The notes beneath the pieces were generated by a model. That model was not told the origin of the DNA. It searched no databases and saw nothing but the letters and a program-made list of their open reading frames with translations. Below are positions 18,908 to 27,621 of a DNA stretch of 64,000 bases, piece by piece (positions within the stretch are counted from its first letter, which is position 1; every line of letters starts with the position of its first letter). This stretch comes from UBA5336 sp964415675. Lineage in GTDB: Bacteria; Pseudomonadota; Alphaproteobacteria; Caulobacterales; Hyphomonadaceae. A program made the translations under genes and the position numbers. Where the stretch lies: assembly GCA_964415675.1 (NCBI GenBank), contig CAYQBG010000009.1, positions 95,097 through 159,096 of the forward strand, read 5' to 3'.

Positions 18908-19975
18908 TCATGTTGTTGCCCTGACGAACTCGATAATCGTCTGGGCGAGTTCCTCCGGGGCGTCTTCCTGGACGAAGTGCCGGGCGCCGGAAATCGTCCG
19001 GTGTGACCGCCCTTTGGCGCCTGGAACCCTCTCCATGAACGGCGCTTCGCCACCGCTCGAAACCGGATCGCTATCTGAAAAGGCGCAGAGAAACGGCTTG
19101 TTGAACGACCGGAAAACTTCCCAGGCCCGCTCCTGAGCCGCTATTGAGGGATCGTCCGGAAGGGTTGGCACCTGGCTGGGCATGGCCCGGGGACCCATCT
19201 TGTAGCTGGGGTCGGGAAACGGTGCGCCATAGGCCTTGGCAATGGGCGAATTCTTTATCTTGCCCATTCCCAGCTTGTTCAGCCCCAGATTGATTGCGTT
19301 CGACAAGCGGGAATTCCTGGTGGTGCCCATATACATGATCACATCGACCGGCAGGTCTTCCGTGCCCCAACAGTACTTCTGCCAATAGGCGAATTTCAGC
19401 GGCTTGTTGTCGCCGGACATCTCGCCCATGGCCCGCGCCATTTCGATCAGACTCGGGACATGCGGATCAGCCTTGAAGGCCTTCACTTCGGCGATGAATG
19501 CTTCGGGCATATTGGCGGGCAGCGGGAGGCCGGTATTCGAAATAACAACACGATCGAAACGATCCGGTTGGTCGGCGACCAGGCGGAGCCCGATCAATCC
19601 ACCCCAATCCTGCCCAAAAAATGTGAGCCCGCTGAAGTCATTCGCGCTCAACCACGCATTCATCCAGTCCACCTGGTTTTGAAAGGAATAGTCTTCCCGG
19701 GCAGCCGGCTTGTCCGACTTGCCGAAGCCGGGAAGGTCAGGCGCGATCACACGCAGGCCCGCACCCGTCAGGATCGGGATCATCTTGCGATAGAGATAGC
19801 TCCACGCCGGCTGGCCGTGCATGCAAAGCACAACCGGTCCATCGGCCGGACCCTCGTCAAGGTGATGGATGCGCAGATCGCCCCCATCTGCCGTTTTGAT
19901 CACCGTATAGTGCGGGTCGAAGGGATAATCCGCCAGGTTGGCAAACTGCGCCTCGGGTGTCCGGAGAATTTTCAT
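18908..19975 (-). CDS. Haloalkane-dehalogenase-like alpha/beta hydrolase
   Basis: Predicted to release halide from haloalkanes. The 355-residue protein has the oxyanion motif HGQPAWSYLYRKM (H53 onward), the nucleophile elbow GQDWGG with D123 and the halide-binding W124, and a C-terminal base H333 in SGARHFVQEDAPEE, matching haloalkane dehalogenase subfamily I. It is longer than the usual 300-310 residues because of an expanded cap (about 160-260). The epoxide-hydrolase alternative is less likely because of DW at the elbow. The ATG at 19975 has AAGGA upstream; a TetR-type box lies just before it. Confidence 0.8.
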   Translation of the reverse strand: MKILRTPEAQFANLADYPFDPHYTVIKTADGGDLRIHHLDEGPADGPVVLCMHGQPAWSYLYRKMIPILTGAGLRVIAPDLPGFGKSDKPAAREDYSFQNQVDWMNAWLSANDFSGLTFFGQDWGGLIGLRLVADQPDRFDRVVISNTGLPLPANMPEAFIAEVKAFKADPHVPSLIEMARAMGEMSGDNKPLKFAYWQKYCWGTEDLPVDVIMYMGTTRNSRLSNAINLGLNKLGMGKIKNSPIAKAYGAPFPDPSYKMGPRAMPSQVPTLPDDPSIAAQERAWEVFRSFNKPFLCAFSDSDPVSSGGEAPFMERVPGAKGRSHRTISGARHFVQEDAPEELAQTIIEFVRATT

Positions 19976-19997
19976 TCCTGATCCTTCACTGCCTCTG

Positions 19998-20014
19998 ATA
20001 ATCAATGACATTAG
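19998..20014. promoter_or_regulatory. Candidate TetR operator, copy C
   Basis: ATAATCAATGACATTAG keeps the TAAT-N7-ATTA frame with C before ATTA, as in copies A, B and D. It lies 23-39 bases before the dehalogenase start, overlapping where the promoter should be. Confidence 0.45.
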
Positions 20015-20508
20015 ATGAGGTCGGCCGGAGAGACAATCATTTCACTTACTGAAGCGGTTCAATCTTCGGGCAGGTCCTGATCATGCCATCGAGCGGGCTG
20101 GGCTGTTGCTGACAGGTCATGCTTATAGCGCCATGCACCACCACCGTGTTGTCGATCTCTCCACGCTCGGGGGCGTGATTTTTCGGGCCGAAACGCGCGA
20201 CCACATAAGAGACCTCAGGCTTCAACACAGGCATGCGCGTACTTTAGACTGCGCTGCCAGTGGACGTGTCTCCGTCGATCTTCATGGTCAGGCCGTCTTC
20301 CAGCAGAACACCTTCCGCATAGAGGCAATTGTCATAGATTTCCGCCGGTCGCAGATTTGAAGAATAGGGTGCTGATACGCATCAGTACCGGTCGGGTTGA
20401 TTCGGATTAGCACTGGACAGGTCCATTGAACGGACCTGACTCTCGCGCGCCGTCGGCGATCTCGCCACGCAAGAAGGCGCCATACACCGATCTCGCAGGA
20501 GCCTTGTC
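20015..20508. other. Region without a firm gene between dehalogenase and AOX
   Basis: A minus-strand frame of 62 codons (20046-20234) and, just beyond it, about 44 codons open without a start (stop near 20244) show no recognised family. They may be debris of one degraded gene. Near 20372-20387 CTGATACGCATCAGTA resembles the sulfatase-side operator (centre ACGCAT identical) and precedes the AOX gene by about 120 bases. Confidence 0.35.
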
Positions 20509-21321
20509 ATGGCTGATGATCAACCCGTCCTTACTGAAGAATCCCGAGCCCGGCGACTGGCACTTTCGAAGTGGGACAATGAAGGCGGCGCCTGCATGGA
20601 AGATGCAATGATGAAGACAAAAGACCCTGACATCGGCACCGCACCTGACGCCGAAACTGCACGCCATCACACACCGCATGGCTTCTCCGACCGCTTCGCC
20701 CTCGGCTTCACCAAGCTGCTTCGCTTTACCGCTGACACGTTTTTCGCCAAGCGGTATGGCCACCGTGCGATTGTGCTCGAAACTGTCGCGGCCGTGCCTG
20801 GCATGGTCGGCGGCATGCTCACGCACTTCAGATGCCTGCGCCGCATGACCGACGATCAGGGGTGGATACGCACACTGATGGAAGAAGCTGAGAATGAGCG
20901 CATGCACCTCATGACGTTCGTGGAAATCGCAAAGCCCACCTTCTTCGAACGGATGGTCATCCTGATCGCGCAAGCGGTATTCTTCATCGGCTTCTTCCTG
21001 CTCTATCTCGTATCCGCACGCACAGCGCACCGCGTCGTCGGGTATTTCGAGGAGGAGGCTGTGCTCTCCTACACGCTCTATCTGCAAGAGATTGACGAAG
21101 GCCGTTCACCAAACGTGCCGGCCCCCGCCATTGCCAGACATTACTGGAAACTGCCCGATGACGCGACGCTGCGCGATGTGGTCCTGGTGGTCCGGGCAGA
21201 TGAGGCCCACCACCGCGACATCAATCATGGCTTCGCCAGCAAGCTCGCCGGAAAGCCCGTAGATGAACGCGACACGGCACCTTATCCTCCGCATGCAGAC
21301 GACATCAGGCTTGTGCCTTGA
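20509..21321 (+). CDS. aox: Alternative oxidase (cyanide-resistant ubiquinol oxidase)
   Basis: A di-iron quinol oxidase that passes electrons from ubiquinol to O2 without pumping protons. All six iron ligands are present: E91 (LET), E130 and H133 (NERMHL), E182 (FEEEA), E232 and H235 (RADEAHHRDINH). Hydrophobic stretches around 95-105 and 150-172 match the interfacial membrane helices. Length is 270 residues; an in-frame ATG at 20596 would give a size closer to other bacterial AOX proteins, so the first 29 residues are uncertain. Confidence 0.93.
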   Translation: MADDQPVLTEESRARRLALSKWDNEGGACMEDAMMKTKDPDIGTAPDAETARHHTPHGFSDRFALGFTKLLRFTADTFFAKRYGHRAIVLETVAAVPGMVGGMLTHFRCLRRMTDDQGWIRTLMEEAENERMHLMTFVEIAKPTFFERMVILIAQAVFFIGFFLLYLVSARTAHRVVGYFEEEAVLSYTLYLQEIDEGRSPNVPAPAIARHYWKLPDDATLRDVVLVVRADEAHHRDINHGFASKLAGKPVDERDTAPYPPHADDIRLVP

Positions 21322-21369
21322 ACCGGGAAACTGACATTCCAGAAGACGGCAATGCCCTGGCCGTCACCA

Positions 21370-21867
21370 AGACCGGCTCATCCATCTATCCGGCAGGCCA
21401 TGTTGAACCCATCCACGACTTATGAAGTGCCCACAGGGCCTGCGATTGGCAATGGTTCGGACCGACTGTCGCCGCCCCAGGCAATCACGATCAACCCGCC
21501 GGGACCGTCAAAATGATCGGAATGCAGATGGGTCAGATGGACGCTTTCGAGGCCGGCCATGGGGAAACCCATGCTGCCAAGGTTGCGAATCCCGCCGGAA
21601 CCGACATCCAAGATGAAGGCCTTGTCTCCCGCGAGCACGCCCAGGCATGGGCCAGCTCGGGTCGGATCCGGCATCGGCGATCCTGCCCCGCACAAATAGA
21701 CATGCAGCCCGTCGGGCAGATCGGCGCTTTGGCCAACGCCCGCCATTTGCTCGACTTCACGCTGGAACAGCGCCGAGGCGATCTTTTTTGTTGAACACGT
21801 TGAAGCCGATAAATCCAATGAGCAGGATCGCCGCCAGGGCGATGAATGCGCGCCTGCGCTAGGTCAT
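21370..21867 (-). pseudogene. Metallo-beta-lactamase-fold hydrolase, degraded
   Basis: Relic of an arylsulfatase/RNase-Z-like MBL hydrolase with an N-terminal membrane anchor. The ATG at 21867 overlaps the DUF1330 stop (ATGA), but codon 3 is TAG (21859-21861). The anchor (FIALAAILLIGFIGFNVF) is read in one frame, and after an A6 run (21784-21789) the homology moves to another frame: DLPDGLHVYLCGAGSPMPD, then the metal motif HLHSDHFDG. A TAA at 21420-21422 then interrupts it, and VVDGFN continues beyond. The C-terminal half is gone. Confidence 0.85.
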
Positions 21868-22328
21868 GTGTCCAGTTCTTTCAGGAAAAGCTGCATCCAG
21901 GGTAAAGCCTTGGTGAGGTCCGACACGACAGTCTCGATGTTGAGCTGGCCAGCCAGGCCCGCCTCCCGGTGCACCGCGATCTCCCGCCACGCGGAGGAAA
22001 CCGACATTTTCAGGAGGGCCTCGCGATCGGGATAGGCCGCGATGGCCACCTCGTCCCAAAGCTCCTCCACCTGGCCCAGTGCAAGGAATGTGACATCGGC
22101 CATGAAGAATATCTGCCCGTCATACTCCCGGATCAGACTCGCAACGCCTGCGCCATAGATCTGGTAGGCTTCCCGCCCCGTCAGATCGGTCTCCCGGCCG
22201 TCAGCATATTCGGCCTTATCTCGGAATTTCAGCAGGTTGAGCATGAAGATCGGGCCATCGGGCCCCGGCTTCATCATCTCTTCAACCTGAGCCGGATCGG
22301 ACGGCATAACTTCGTTGATGACTTTCAT
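21864..22328 (-). CDS. DUF1330 domain protein
   Basis: A 154-residue protein with the DUF1330 (dimeric alpha/beta barrel-like) pattern GPIFMLNLLKFRDKA, YGAGVASLIREYDGQIFFMADV and WDEVAIAAYPDREALLKM. The family role is unknown; members often sit in catabolic clusters. The ATG at 22328 has GGGAGA upstream. It follows the sulfatase by 43 bases and overlaps the MBL relic by four bases, so the three formed one operon. Confidence 0.8.
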   Translation of the reverse strand: MKVINEVMPSDPAQVEEMMKPGPDGPIFMLNLLKFRDKAEYADGRETDLTGREAYQIYGAGVASLIREYDGQIFFMADVTFLALGQVEELWDEVAIAAYPDREALLKMSVSSAWREIAVHREAGLAGQLNIETVVSDLTKALPWMQLFLKELDT

Positions 22329-22371
22329 GAACGCGTCTCCCAAAAGGCCGGCCCTGGCCGCCAGCTCACCT

Positions 22372-24066
22372 TTAATTCGGCCAGATGATATATTCCTCAT
22401 TCTCACACGGCCGGTCGACAATTGTCTTGTCGATGCAGATGGGGCCTTCGGTCAGGTGGGGATAGAGCGGCTCGCGGGCGTCGGCCCAGTGGGCCTCAAT
22501 CAGGGTTTCCAGCTCGGCCCGCTTGTCAGGCCGTGTTTCAGCAAGATTGACCTGCTCGGTCGGATCCTCAGCGAGGTTGAACAACCAGCGACGATCCTGG
22601 CGCTCATTGATCTGGAGCTTCCAGTCCTCCGCGCGCACCACCTTGTAGAATCCACTCGACCAGAAGATCGCATCGTTCTCTCTCTGTATCGAATCGGCCT
22701 TGCCCATGGCCAGTGGCAGAATGTTCCGCCCATCGATGGCCCGGCCTTCGGGCAGGGGCGCGCCCGCCGCAGCCGCCAGCGTCGGCATCACGTCGATATG
22801 GGCCACCGGTTCGTCAATCACGGCGCCCGGCGTGATCCGGTCTGGCCAGCTGACAAACATCGGCACACGGATGCCGCCCTCGAACAGGGTGATCTTCCAT
22901 CCGCGGAAGGGGTCGTTCACGTCCGGCAGGCCCAGGTAACCCGCGCCGCCATTGTCAGAGGAGAAGACAATGATCGTGTTGTCAGCAAGGCCCTCCTCTT
23001 CGAGCTTGTCCATCACCCGGCCGACCGAACGGTCCACTGCGCGGATCATGGCCGCATAGACCCGCAGACGGTGCGGCTCGATATCACCGACGGCCTCATA
23101 ATCCGCGACCGTGGCCTGGAGCGGCGTGTGGGGGCCCCAATGAGCGAGATAGAGGAAGAAGGGCTGGTTTCGATTGGCCTCGATGGCCTCCAATGCCTCA
23201 TCGGTCCAATAGTCGGTCAGATAGCCGCCCGGTTCGAACCTGTCCTCGACAAACGCTTCGCCGGCCCGGTTGTATTCAGCGGCATATTGGAGAATGCCCC
23301 AGAGGAATCTGTCGATCGGGTCAAAGTCCAGCTTGGCATTGACCACGCCCGGATCGTCCTCAGGCAGGTAGAGCCCGCTTGCCATGAGCAGGCTCTCATC
23401 AAAGCCCTGCGCGACGGGACGGAACTGTTCGGATCTGCCCAGATGCCACTTGCCGATATGGATATTGTGATAGCCTTGCGGCTTGAGCGCCTCTGCAATG
23501 GTCACCTCTTCAGGCGGCAGGCCCATATCCTGGAACTCGACCATCTCGGCGTCATCCGCGATATCCAGATTGGACGTTCCGTCCGGAAGTCCCGTTTCCT
23601 CCTGGGTGCCTTCAGAAAACAAGCCAAGTATGCGCGGCATGCCTGGCGGCATCGGCGTGAATTCGAACCCCGTCCGCGAGGGGTAGCGCCCGGTCATGAG
23701 CATGGCGCGCGAAGGCGCGCAGGTGCCCGTGCCGGAATAGGCGTTTGTGAAGATGGCACCCTGTGCGGCCAGCCGGTCAATATTCGGCGTCGGCACTGCG
23801 CCGCCAGCGACGCCGCCGCCAAAGGTCGAAATATCATTATAGCCAAGATCGTCAGCGAGGATGAAAACGATGTTCGGCGGGCCTTCGGACCGGCCCATGG
23901 CTGGTGTTGCCGGCCCTTGAACCCATTCAATCGGACGATTCTCGGCGACCTCCACCTGCGCGGCGCGCTTGACCATATGGAAAATGATTGCCTTGCGATT
24001 GAGGTAGGCGAGGGTCCCGACTGCGACCAGCACAACGACCATGCCAACAAGTATACGTTTCCACAT
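22372..24066 (-). CDS. Type I sulfatase (arylsulfatase-like), membrane-anchored
   Basis: Predicted to hydrolyse sulfate esters in the periplasm. An N-terminal anchor (ILVGMVVVLVAVGTLAYL) precedes the alkaline-phosphatase fold. Metal-binding D72-D73 lie in VFILADDLGYND, and the formylglycine motif C116-A-P-S-R with its extension MLMTGRYPSRTG is complete, so a maturation enzyme is required; none is in the window. IHIGKWHLG and the C-terminal metal stretch VFSSDNGG are also conserved. 564 residues is normal. A TetR-type operator lies 54 bases upstream. Confidence 0.92.
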   Translation of the reverse strand: MWKRILVGMVVVLVAVGTLAYLNRKAIIFHMVKRAAQVEVAENRPIEWVQGPATPAMGRSEGPPNIVFILADDLGYNDISTFGGGVAGGAVPTPNIDRLAAQGAIFTNAYSGTGTCAPSRAMLMTGRYPSRTGFEFTPMPPGMPRILGLFSEGTQEETGLPDGTSNLDIADDAEMVEFQDMGLPPEEVTIAEALKPQGYHNIHIGKWHLGRSEQFRPVAQGFDESLLMASGLYLPEDDPGVVNAKLDFDPIDRFLWGILQYAAEYNRAGEAFVEDRFEPGGYLTDYWTDEALEAIEANRNQPFFLYLAHWGPHTPLQATVADYEAVGDIEPHRLRVYAAMIRAVDRSVGRVMDKLEEEGLADNTIIVFSSDNGGAGYLGLPDVNDPFRGWKITLFEGGIRVPMFVSWPDRITPGAVIDEPVAHIDVMPTLAAAAGAPLPEGRAIDGRNILPLAMGKADSIQRENDAIFWSSGFYKVVRAEDWKLQINERQDRRWLFNLAEDPTEQVNLAETRPDKRAELETLIEAHWADAREPLYPHLTEGPICIDKTIVDRPCENEEYIIWPN

Positions 24067-24119
24067 ATGCTATCTCCTCCCCGTCTCTGCCTGGCGAGCC
24101 TCGTCCCGGACGCAAATTT

Positions 24120-24136
24120 TTAATACGCATCATTAG
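24120..24136. promoter_or_regulatory. Candidate TetR operator, copy D
   Basis: TTAATACGCATCATTAG has TTAAT-N6-CATTA like copies A and B and lies 54 bases before the sulfatase start. Confidence 0.5.
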
Positions 24137-24449
24137 CGCGGCTCTGGTACTTTGTGTCAATGGATCATCAGGTGAAATCCCAACTCAGTACAGATGGCCG
24201 GCTACAGCCTTGTTGGAACGACCGCACGGGGTGTCGGGCCAGATGGCAAATCTGCACGCATGAGTTCGTCGCACTCGGAACCCGCCCTATCCAAGAATCT
24301 TTGAATGCGTTCGTGCAGGTTTCCTATATAATGGCATTCCCGATGACAAGACATATCTGACTTGCCGGGTCTATCCCCTCGATCGGGTCGGCGCAGCGGC
24401 GATGGGTCAGCCGTCGCCGGAGCAGACAAACAGGCTGGATTATTGGTGA
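24137..24449. other. Intergenic region upstream of the Crp/Fnr relic
   Basis: Frames here are short and show no family resemblance. The degraded 5' part of the Crp/Fnr gene probably lay in this stretch. Confidence 0.35.
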
Positions 24450-25129
24450 CGCGCGATAGCCGTTCTGGATTTTGGCCTGCCCCCTCTGCGCGCATATCTC
24501 ACCGACACCACCTATAAGCGGGTCAGGCAGCTCGCGCATCGCATGACATACGAAGACACAGAGGCGCTGCACATGCGCGGTGGTGCGAAGGGCGGGCCGT
24601 GCATCGTGGCCATCGGGGCTGTCCGATTCGGGCAGTTCATCCAGGACGGTGCGTTCAACCATCTCGTCATGCTTGGCCCGGGCGGGCATTTTGGAGACAT
24701 TCCGGCTTTCCTGGAACGCTCACGGGGAAACGATGCCTATGCGGTCGGACGCACGCAGATCGACATAATCAACGATAGTATTCTGAGTAACTTGCTGAGC
24801 GAAGAGCCAGATTTTGCAAGGGGCCTTAACAGGGCAAATGCCGAACGGCTCATGGGCATGATGGAGCTCTATGATGATATGCGCACACTCCAGGTGACGG
24901 AACGACTCGCCAAAGTGTTGTTGCTGCATGCCAGGCGCGGCAAGTTTGCCAATGGGGTCGCCTGCCTCCAGCGGGACCGGCTGATCTGTCGGATGTTTCG
25001 CAGATGGCGATCAGCAAGGCGCTCAAACAACTCGAAAAAGCCGGTCTCATCGAGCCGGACTATCGATGCGTGCGCATTCTGGACATAAGCAGGCTGGAAG
25101 CCCGGTTGCAAAAGGCCGGTGCAATCTGA
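24450..25129 (+). pseudogene. Crp/Fnr-family regulator with frameshift
   Basis: The cyclic-nucleotide-binding-like part is readable (GAVRFGQFIQDGAFNHLVMLGPGGHFGD, then LYDDMRTLQVTERLAKVLL). Near 24978 the frame breaks after VACLQRD; in the next frame the helix-turn-helix continues as LSDVSQMAISKALKQLEKAG and runs to the stop at 25127-25129. Loss of one base, restoring LQRDLADLS, explains it. An in-frame TGA at 24447-24449 also cuts the N terminus. It once probably regulated the neighbouring island. Confidence 0.8.
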
Positions 25130-25158
25130 ACTTTACTGTCCTTGGCGCCGGGGCGCTC

Positions 25159-26160
25159 TCAGAACCACAGGGCCAGGCCGATCAGTGCGAACATGGCCAG
25201 GAAGACTGTCTGGGCGGACAGGACAAGGAAGGGTCGCGCGCCGACCTTCACCAGCGCCCCCGGCGAGGTCTTGCAACCAAGGGCAGCGATGGCGATGACG
25301 AGGCACCAGCGCGAAAACTCGCTTCCGGCCTCAACGATCATCTCCGGGACCAGACCGAGGCTGTTGGCGATCACAATCGTGACGAAAACGATCAGGAAGG
25401 CCGGCAAGAGGGCAACATTCCTGCGCCCCCCGGCCCTTGTTCCAGACGGCCGGAATGCGAGCGCAAGCGTCAGGACAACCGGCGCCAGGAACGTAACCCG
25501 CATCAGCTTGACCACGGCGGAAGTATCGCCCGCCGTCTCGGAGATGAGGTAACCTGCGCCGACGACCTGGGCGACATCGTGGACCGTGGCGCCGATGAAT
25601 ATGCCCGCGAGCGTGTCAGAAAACCCCATCAGGCTTGTCACAATCGGATAGAGCACCATGGCGATCGTGCTGAGCAGCGTCACGCCGATGACGGTCATGA
25701 TCGTGTTCTGCTCGCTGTCCTTATGGGCCGGAAGCACGGCGGAAATCGCCAGGGCGGCAGATGCGCCACAAATAGCAACCGCGCCAGCGCTCAGTACGGC
25801 GTGGTCTGACCGCAGCCCGAACGCCCTGCCAATCGTCCATCCGATGAGGATGGTTGAGACCAGGCCGCAAGCCACAAGAGTGACTGTTGGCCAGCCAAGG
25901 TCTGCGATTTCGCCCAGCGTGATGCGCAAGCCCAGACAGGCGATGCCTATCCTGAGAATCGTCTTTGCGGAAAACCCGATGCCCGGCTCGAAGCGTGGCT
26001 CCTCGCTCAGAAAGTTGAAAGCGATGCCCAGCAGCAAGGCGTAGAGCATGACGGGGCCACCATAATGCTCGCTGACAAACATGGCGGCCATGGCGATCGT
26101 GACCGACAACAGGATGCCGATAAAAAGAGCTTCAATATTCGCCCGGGCCTTCGTGTACAT
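25159..26160 (-). CDS. YeiH-family putative sulfate exporter
   Basis: A 333-residue inner-membrane protein of the UPF0324/YeiH family, assigned in transporter classifications as putative sulfate exporters. About ten membrane segments and the family motifs ICGASAALAISAVLP and GIFIGATVHDVAQVVGAG are present. The experimental basis for the substrate is thin. Its position close to a sulfatase, which would release sulfate, fits. Convergent with the Crp/Fnr relic, 29 bases apart. Confidence 0.85.
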   Translation of the reverse strand: MYTKARANIEALFIGILLSVTIAMAAMFVSEHYGGPVMLYALLLGIAFNFLSEEPRFEPGIGFSAKTILRIGIACLGLRITLGEIADLGWPTVTLVACGLVSTILIGWTIGRAFGLRSDHAVLSAGAVAICGASAALAISAVLPAHKDSEQNTIMTVIGVTLLSTIAMVLYPIVTSLMGFSDTLAGIFIGATVHDVAQVVGAGYLISETAGDTSAVVKLMRVTFLAPVVLTLALAFRPSGTRAGGRRNVALLPAFLIVFVTIVIANSLGLVPEMIVEAGSEFSRWCLVIAIAALGCKTSPGALVKVGARPFLVLSAQTVFLAMFALIGLALWF

Positions 26161-26482
26161 GCTTTGCGCTCGCCGGTCTGAATGGAAAGGGCTTCACTGG
26201 CCCTCAGTCGTGGCCGACCTGGACCACACGCCATTTGGCCCAGCCTGTCTGCATCTTTTTAGGCAAGGCGGCACCGCCGGAATACAAGCCAGTTTATACT
26301 ACAGCCAACAGCTCTGATGCCAAAAAGAGTCAGGCAGAGTTACGCAGACCAGCCGGGCACGCCTGATCGGTGGCCGTGAACAGGAGAAAACGGCTCCTGA
26401 TAAAATCAGGTGATCTTTCCGGGGATGATCGAAACCACCTGCCCGTGAATGACCATCGGATTTGCGCTTGCGATCGACGCGC
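26161..26482. other. Intergenic region
   Basis: No gene seen. A short hairpin CTGAT-AAA-ATCAG occurs near 26,397-26,411 without a T tract. Confidence 0.4.
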
Positions 26483-27283
26483 TCAATGAGTTTGCATCAG
26501 CGCGCGCTGATCATTCACACCAATGGACGCACCCGGGCGAACCTCGCCTCCCAGCATGCGGCGGGTGATACGCTCATAGTGCTGAATGAAACGATCGACC
26601 CAGTCGAGGCGCTCCTGCGGGAGCGTTCCCGGAGAGAGACCAAGTGTGGTTTCCTCTTGCTGGCAGCGCCAGACGCGTACAATCTCGAAAGACGGTGCGC
26701 GCAGGTGCAAGAAGCCGTCTGCAAGGGTCCAGAGGTCGCCATAGGCGCTGGCCAGAGCGTCCTCCTGCCAACCGCGCCAAACACCGCCCGGGTCCTCTAT
26801 CGCTTCAAGCGTGTTGACCGGCGCAGACAGGGCGGCCCTTGGGTCAGATAAAGCGCCCATCAGCCAGCCCTCGATCAGTATCGCGTCGGGTTGCGAGGTG
26901 AGCTCTTTCCAGTCCTCAGGCGGCATTCGTTCATTGCTGATCTTGTCGAACCGCGGAACGCGAACGCTGTGTGCCGAAGGCCCGCGCAGAAGATCGTGCA
27001 GCACATCATGCAGGAGGCCGAGATCATGGGTTCCGGGAGGTCCGCGCGTTTCACAGAGCGGGTGGACGCGCGCTGCCAGAGCCCTGCGCTCGGCAAGCGT
27101 CATGTAGAAATCATCCAGCCCGAGAACCGCAATGCGGACCCGCCGGCGCGCCGCCAGCGCGGCCATGGCGCTCGACTTGCCGATCCCCTGGGCACCCGAG
27201 AGCATCAGAACCGGCGGCGACGACGCGCGGGCCAGCTCGTCATCGAGCCAGCGGGTGATCGCGTCAGCCATCGGGATTGTCAT
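26483..27283 (-). CDS. P-loop kinase, D-glycerate 3-kinase-like
   Basis: A 266-residue nucleotide kinase-like protein with Walker A GAQGIGKSS (from residue 30), VLGLDDFYMTLAER and GPPGTHDLGLLHDVL, the pattern of the glycerate kinase (GLYK)/YggC group related to pantothenate and uridine kinases, and ILIEGWLMG as the later acid-containing strand. The C-terminal LDWVDRFIQHYERITRRML is also typical. ATP:glycerate transfer is the best guess, not proven. No operon partner. Confidence 0.78.
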   Translation of the reverse strand: MTIPMADAITRWLDDELARASSPPVLMLSGAQGIGKSSAMAALAARRRVRIAVLGLDDFYMTLAERRALAARVHPLCETRGPPGTHDLGLLHDVLHDLLRGPSAHSVRVPRFDKISNERMPPEDWKELTSQPDAILIEGWLMGALSDPRAALSAPVNTLEAIEDPGGVWRGWQEDALASAYGDLWTLADGFLHLRAPSFEIVRVWRCQQEETTLGLSPGTLPQERLDWVDRFIQHYERITRRMLGGEVRPGASIGVNDQRALMQTH

Positions 27284-27621
27284 CGCCGGCGGTCCTTCAG
27301 CCTGTATTGAAGCCGATCAGCTTCAGCTGGGCATACAACATCAGGCCGGCATGACCATAGTCCGGCCCCAGGCTCCTAGTGCCCGGCGGGCCTGAGACCG
27401 GGAGCATGCAAGACCTTGCTGGCCGCGCTGCGCCAGCAAGACAGCGATAGAATTCCAGCCTCAACGCTCAGCCGGTGATAATCTCACTGACCTGCCCGCC
27501 GACCTCTGTATCGGACGCGGGCAGACCATTCTGAGGACTCTCATTCTGGTCGGGGGAGCCGAAACGACTCAGGCTGGTTCATTTTGACCGGAAGCGGCCC
27601 TAAGGCGATGTCAGGCCACCA
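27284..27621. other. Intergenic region before the flagellar locus
   Basis: No gene seen. A perfect 9-base inverted repeat CTTGCTGGC/GCCAGCAAG (27415-27440) forms a hairpin without a T tract. This stretch marks the boundary between accessory genes and the flagellar locus. Confidence 0.4.

Noticed and set aside
20046..20234. A 62-codon minus-strand gene upstream of the dehalogenase
   Set aside because: No ribosome site, no recognised family, and it lies next to other short remnants; kept only as a note in the intergenic entry.
22315..24123. A 602-codon open frame antisense to the sulfatase
   Set aside because: The sense strand has a complete sulfatase signature; the antisense frame is composition-driven.
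27415..27440. Terminator of the glycerate-kinase-like gene or the flagellar locus
   Set aside because: The hairpin has no T tract on either side and lies upstream of the kinase gene, so it cannot end that transcript.
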